Of a stretch of DNA of 64,000 bases, positions 60,783 through 64,000 are shown one piece after another (positions within the stretch are counted from its first letter, which is position 1; each line of letters begins with the position of its first letter). The DNA is from an uncultured Johnsonella sp. GTDB taxonomy: Bacteria > Bacillota > Clostridia > Lachnospirales > Lachnospiraceae. The position numbers were made by a program, and so were the translations under genes. The notes beneath the pieces were generated by a model. It did not search any database. It was not told the DNA's origin and saw only the letters and a program-made list of their open reading frames with translations. The stretch spans positions 62,001-126,000 of the forward strand of contig CALBCM010000037.1 in NCBI GenBank assembly GCA_937927235.1. Direction: 5' to 3'.

Positions 60783-60811
60783 TTTACGTTTTATTAATAT
60801 TATGTTATAAT
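60783..60811 (+). promoter_or_regulatory. Promoter of murA
   Basis: TTTACG, 17-base spacer, TGT-TATAAT (extended -10, perfect hexamer), 34 bases before the murA start codon. Confidence 0.7.
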
Positions 60812-60845
60812 CCTCTGTAATAAAAAATGAATTACGAGGTTGACT

Positions 60846-62159
60846 ATGCGTTGCTATGCGATTAAAGGGGGCTATCCCTTAAAAGGAACAGTTGCAGTAA
60901 ATGGTTCCAAGAATGCTGCACTCGGTATTTTAGCCGCTGCAATTATGACAGACGAACCGGTTTTTATTGATAATATTTCGGATGTTACAGATATAAACAT
61001 CATGCTTGAGGAAATCGCATCTTTAGGTGTTAGAGTGGATAGAGTTAGCAGGCACAGCGTAAAGATAGATGCAAAACATATAAATTCAGTAATTGCAGAT
61101 GATAGTAAAATGTCGGAGATGAGGGCTTCATATTACCTTATAGGTGCTCTGCTCGGAAGATTTCAAAGTGCTGAAGTCAGGCTTCCGGGAGGCTGCTGCA
61201 TAGGTACCCGCCCTATAGACCAGCATCTTAAGGGATTTAGAGGACTTCAGGCGAAGACTGAGGTATCAAATGGAAACCTTAAAGCGCATGCCATTGCCCT
61301 TATAGGCGGTACTATAGCCTTTGATACCGTGTCGGTAGGAGCTACAATCAATACAATGCTTGCGGCTACACTTGCGGAGGGCAGGACTATACTTAGAAAT
61401 GTGGCAAAAGAGCCTCATATCGTCGATGTTGCAAACTTTTTAAATTCTATGGGTGCCGATATTAAAGGAGCAGGAACTGATGAAATAAGAATACAGGGCG
61501 TAGAAAAGCTCAGGGGTACAGAATACTCAGTAATTCCTGACCAGATAGAAACTGGAACCTTTATGTGTGCGGCAGCAATTACAGGCGGAGATATAAAGGT
61601 TACCAATATTATACCAAAGCACATGGAGGCGGTTTCACAAAAGCTTATAGAGATGGGCTGCGAAGTCAGTACCGGAGATGATTTTATAAGAGTGAGGGCT
61701 GGAGAAAAGCTTTTTGCTTCTGATGTCACCACTATGCCTTATCCGGGATTTCCCACTGATATGCAGCCGCAGATAACTACTGTTTTATCAGTTGCTTCAG
61801 GAGTGAGTGCGGTAGAAGAAAAGATTTTTGAAAACAGATTTTCCTATGTTGACGAGCTTGTCAAAATGGGAGTTGATATAAAGGTAAGGGGCGAAGCTGC
61901 TTTTATATCAGGGGTGTCGGAAATTACCGGAGCCGGACTTTCCGCCCCGGACCTCCGAGCAGGTGCCGCACTTGTGCTTGCTGCACTGAAGGCTGAGGGC
62001 TACAGCACTGTCCATAATATTCACTTTATACAAAGAGGGTATGAAAGATTTGATGAAAAATTAAGAAATCTTGGCGCAAGGATTGAAACGGCGGTAATAG
62101 AAGACCTCGAATCGGAACGCAAGGCGGAGCTGAAACTTGATTTAAAGTACGGGAATTAA
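60846..62159 (+). CDS. murA: UDP-N-acetylglucosamine 1-carboxyvinyltransferase
   Basis: 437 aa. MurA transfers enolpyruvate from PEP to UDP-GlcNAc, the first step of peptidoglycan synthesis in the cytoplasm. Visible signatures: NGSKNAALGILAAAI near the start (Lys and Asn of the substrate site), the active-site cysteine in LPGGCCIGTRPIDQH (Cys about 117, the target of fosfomycin), GFPTDMQPQ and the C-terminal DLRAGAALVLAAL. Because the catalytic Cys is present, the enzyme should be fosfomycin-sensitive. The ATG at 60846 has ACGAGG 6 bases upstream; the in-frame TTG at 60840 is too near it. Confidence 0.96.
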   Translation: MRCYAIKGGYPLKGTVAVNGSKNAALGILAAAIMTDEPVFIDNISDVTDINIMLEEIASLGVRVDRVSRHSVKIDAKHINSVIADDSKMSEMRASYYLIGALLGRFQSAEVRLPGGCCIGTRPIDQHLKGFRGLQAKTEVSNGNLKAHAIALIGGTIAFDTVSVGATINTMLAATLAEGRTILRNVAKEPHIVDVANFLNSMGADIKGAGTDEIRIQGVEKLRGTEYSVIPDQIETGTFMCAAAITGGDIKVTNIIPKHMEAVSQKLIEMGCEVSTGDDFIRVRAGEKLFASDVTTMPYPGFPTDMQPQITTVLSVASGVSAVEEKIFENRFSYVDELVKMGVDIKVRGEAAFISGVSEITGAGLSAPDLRAGAALVLAALKAEGYSTVHNIHFIQRGYERFDEKLRNLGARIETAVIEDLESERKAELKLDLKYGN

Positions 62160-62209
62160 TATAAATAGTATTGCTGAACTGTAAAATCAGTTGTATAATA
62201 AATTTTATT

Positions 62210-62240
62210 AAAAAACGGCTTTTTATAAAGGCTGTTTTTT
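62210..62240 (+). terminator. Terminator after murA
   Basis: AAAAAACGGCTTT pairs with AAAGGCTGTTTTTT (one G-U pair) with a short loop; A-run on the left and T-run on the right, so it could work in both directions. A separate GTCTG-TTTATT-CAGAC palindrome at 62257-62272 lies downstream. Confidence 0.85.
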
Positions 62241-62307
62241 CTTTATAAAGCTTTTAGTCTGTTTATTCAGACAATAGCATAAATATACAAAAGAGGAGAG
62301 CAAAGAG

Positions 62308-63180
62308 ATGAAAAAAAGATTAAGTCTATTTACAGCAGTAGGGCTCGCAGGAATTATGCTTATGCTTAGTGCATGCAGTTCAGGAGGCAAGCAGTCGGAT
62401 ACGGCTGCGTCCTCCGATTCAGGAAAAAAGAAATTAAAGGTCGCTATGGAATGCAGCTATGCACCTTATAATTGGACCCAGCCGGATAATTCAAACGGTG
62501 CAGTGAAAATATCAAATGGACAAAATGAGTATGCCTACGGCTATGACGTAATGATTGCGAAGCGCATTACCGATGAACTTGGATATGAGCTTGAGATAGT
62601 AAGACTTGACTGGGATGCACTTGTAACTGCTGTACAGTCCGGACAGGTGGACTGTGTTATAGCGGGGCAGTCAATCACTTCTGAGAGATTAAAAAGCGTG
62701 GATTTTACCAAGCCTTATTACTATGCTTCAGTGGTAACGCTGGTAAAGGGTGACGGCAAGCTTGCTGAGGCGAAAGGGCTTTCAGACCTTAAGGGAGCTT
62801 CCGTAACAGCACAGCAAAATACTATATGGTATGATATATGCACTAAACAGATACCTGAGGCTAAGATACTTACCGCTCAGGATTCATCACCGGCAGCACT
62901 GGTAGCGCTTGATACGGGAAAATGTGAAGCGGTAATTACGGATATGCCTACTGCAAAGGCGGCGATCGTAGCACATCCTGATTTTAAGCTGCTTGATTTT
63001 TCCGGAAATGCCGAGGGCGACTATAAGGTTTCAGAGGAAGAGGTCAATATAGGCATTTCATTAAAACAGGGAAATACCGAGCTTAAGGATGCTATCAATT
63101 CTGTACTTGATAAGATGGATAAATCGGAATTTGAAAAAATGATGGACGAGGCGATAAAAGTACAGCCTTTAGGTGTTTAA
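62308..63180 (+). CDS. Amino-acid ABC transporter substrate-binding lipoprotein
   Basis: 290 aa. The signal peptide ends in the lipobox LSAC (Cys about 22), then a Ser/Asp/Gly linker and a family 3 binding domain: LKVAMECSYAPYNWTQ, YGYDVMIAKRITDELGYELEIV, QSGQVDCVIAGQSITSER, VDFTKPYYYASVV. These blocks are usual for polar amino-acid binding proteins. The aromatic-rich YAPYNW and the Arg in TSER sit where such proteins grip the amino-acid carboxylate. AGAGGAG precedes the ATG. The permease gene follows after a leaky-looking hairpin, as is common for making extra binding protein. Confidence 0.94.
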   Translation: MKKRLSLFTAVGLAGIMLMLSACSSGGKQSDTAASSDSGKKKLKVAMECSYAPYNWTQPDNSNGAVKISNGQNEYAYGYDVMIAKRITDELGYELEIVRLDWDALVTAVQSGQVDCVIAGQSITSERLKSVDFTKPYYYASVVTLVKGDGKLAEAKGLSDLKGASVTAQQNTIWYDICTKQIPEAKILTAQDSSPAALVALDTGKCEAVITDMPTAKAAIVAHPDFKLLDFSGNAEGDYKVSEEEVNIGISLKQGNTELKDAINSVLDKMDKSEFEKMMDEAIKVQPLGV

Positions 63181-63187
63181 TACTAAA

Positions 63188-63213
63188 GTGGTGCATGGAA
63201 TGCCATGCACCAC
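63188..63213 (+). terminator. Hairpin between binding-protein and permease genes
   Basis: Perfect 11-bp stem GTGGTGCATGG / CCATGCACCAC with a 4-base loop and only TT after it; probably an mRNA stabiliser or partial terminator. Confidence 0.75.
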
Positions 63214-63246
63214 TTATTAATAATATGGAGAAAGGAATAAAAAGAT

Positions 63247-64000
63247 ATGCCTCAGGATTTTTTGGGAAGAATTCTATATTTGCTTTCAAAATATGGGATA
63301 AGTTTTTTAAACGGTGCACTCCAGACTATGAATATAGCACTGGTAGGCACTGTAATAGGCTGCATCATAGGCTTTGCGGTAGGCGTGGTACAGACTATAC
63401 CGATTTCTAAAAATGACAGCTTTGTAAAAAGAATTTTATACAGGATAGTAATGTTTATATTGAATGCCTATGTTGAAGTTTTCAGGGGAACTCCCATGAT
63501 GGTGCAGGCCATGTTTATATACTACGGCTCCTCGGCTTTATTTAATATAAATATGTCCATGATGTTTGCCGCTTATTTTATAGTTTCAATAAATACCGGC
63601 GCTTATATGGCGGAAACTGTGAGAGGAGGCATCCTGTCAGTGGATTCGGGGCAGGAGGAAGGAGCCAAGGCTATAGGAATGACGCATGTGCAGACTATGG
63701 TGTATGTTATACTTCCGCAGGCACTTAGGAATATCATGCCTCAGATAGGAAATAACCTTATTATTAATATCAAGGATACCTGTGTGCTTTCAATTATAGG
63801 CATAGTTGAGCTTTTCTTTGCTACTAAGGGAGTGGCAGGCACCTACTACACTTATTTTGAAGCTTTCACAATTACTATGGTGATTTACTTTATACTTACC
63901 TTTACCTGTTCAAGGCTGTTAAGGCTGTGGGAAAGTAAAATGGATGGACCGGATAATTACGACCTTGCTACTACCGATACTCTTGCCTACACGAGCGGAA
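63247..64000 (+). CDS. Amino-acid ABC transporter permease (cut by right edge)
   Basis: At least 251 residues, with no stop before the window ends. It starts MPQDFLGRILYLLSKYGISF and has the HisM/GlnP outline: a first helix with GALQTMNIALVGTVIGCIIG, YVEVFRGTPMMVQ, and the cytoplasmic EAA loop EEGAKAIGMTHVQTMVYVILPQALRNI, which docks to the ATPase. Usual length is about 220-270 aa, so only a short tail is missing. GAGAAAGGAA precedes the ATG. The ATPase gene probably lies just beyond the window. The partner is the binding lipoprotein before it. Confidence 0.94.
   Translation, partial: MPQDFLGRILYLLSKYGISFLNGALQTMNIALVGTVIGCIIGFAVGVVQTIPISKNDSFVKRILYRIVMFILNAYVEVFRGTPMMVQAMFIYYGSSALFNINMSMMFAAYFIVSINTGAYMAETVRGGILSVDSGQEEGAKAIGMTHVQTMVYVILPQALRNIMPQIGNNLIINIKDTCVLSIIGIVELFFATKGVAGTYYTYFEAFTITMVIYFILTFTCSRLLRLWESKMDGPDNYDLATTDTLAYTSG

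Noticed and set aside
1..64000. CRISPR array, prophage or integrative element
   Set aside because: No regularly spaced direct repeats, integrase, recombinase, phage structural genes or attachment-site duplication at the tRNA were seen.

Overview
The window is low-GC, gene-dense DNA from an anaerobic Firmicute of the class Clostridia, most likely Lachnospiraceae or a close relative. The evidence is AT-rich codon use, strong AGGAGG-type ribosome sites with several TTG starts, sigma-A-like promoters, a SCIFF peptide with its radical SAM maturase (a Clostridia marker), a fused SecDF and choline-binding-type cell-wall repeats. I see no phage, CRISPR array or transposase. The first gene (uvrB) and the last (an amino-acid ABC permease) are cut by the window edges.

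Layout. 1-6.5 kb: end of uvrB, a split ThrE-type threonine/serine exporter, a tRNA-Arg(CCG) on the minus strand, a membrane-anchored protein of unknown function, queA, and two secreted cell-wall-binding-repeat proteins that converge on a strong terminator. 6.8-20 kb: a surface-glycan locus. A ThDP-dependent enzyme, an SDR, a sugar C-methyltransferase and a secondary-alcohol dehydrogenase look like a set for making a branched or modified sugar. They are followed by three glycosyltransferases, an undecaprenyl-phosphate sugar phosphotransferase and an LCP ligase. 20-25.4 kb: an HtrA protease, a ClpX-type unfoldase, a divergent LspA and a CorC/CNNM transporter.

25.4-33.9 kb is the most unusual region: a sensory neighbourhood. 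It holds a solute-binding lipoprotein with no ABC transporter, a membrane-anchored protein ending in a LuxR-type HTH, a substrate-binding/multi-TM protein with a degenerate kinase tail, a normal histidine kinase and NarL-type response regulator (both joints overlapping by ATGA), and two small paralogous pseudo-receivers that have lost the phosphorylation residues.

34-51 kb is a stress island. It has a YdjG-like zinc-ribbon protein, a YdjI-like SPFH protein and a YehR-like lipoprotein. Next comes a Ter system: a HpcH/CitE-like lyase, StiP-PELOTA and PRTase-TRSP proteins, YceG, TelA, three TerD-family proteins, a P-type Ca2+ ATPase and a HAD phosphatase. A BrnT/BrnA toxin-antitoxin pair interrupts it. 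51-56.8 kb: the SCIFF peptide, its maturase, SecDF, Tgt and YajC, with a 16-codon ORF for a strikingly amphipathic cationic peptide just before yajC. 56.9-64 kb: a large membrane-anchored protein, a YeiH transporter, MurA, and an amino-acid ABC binding protein with its permease.
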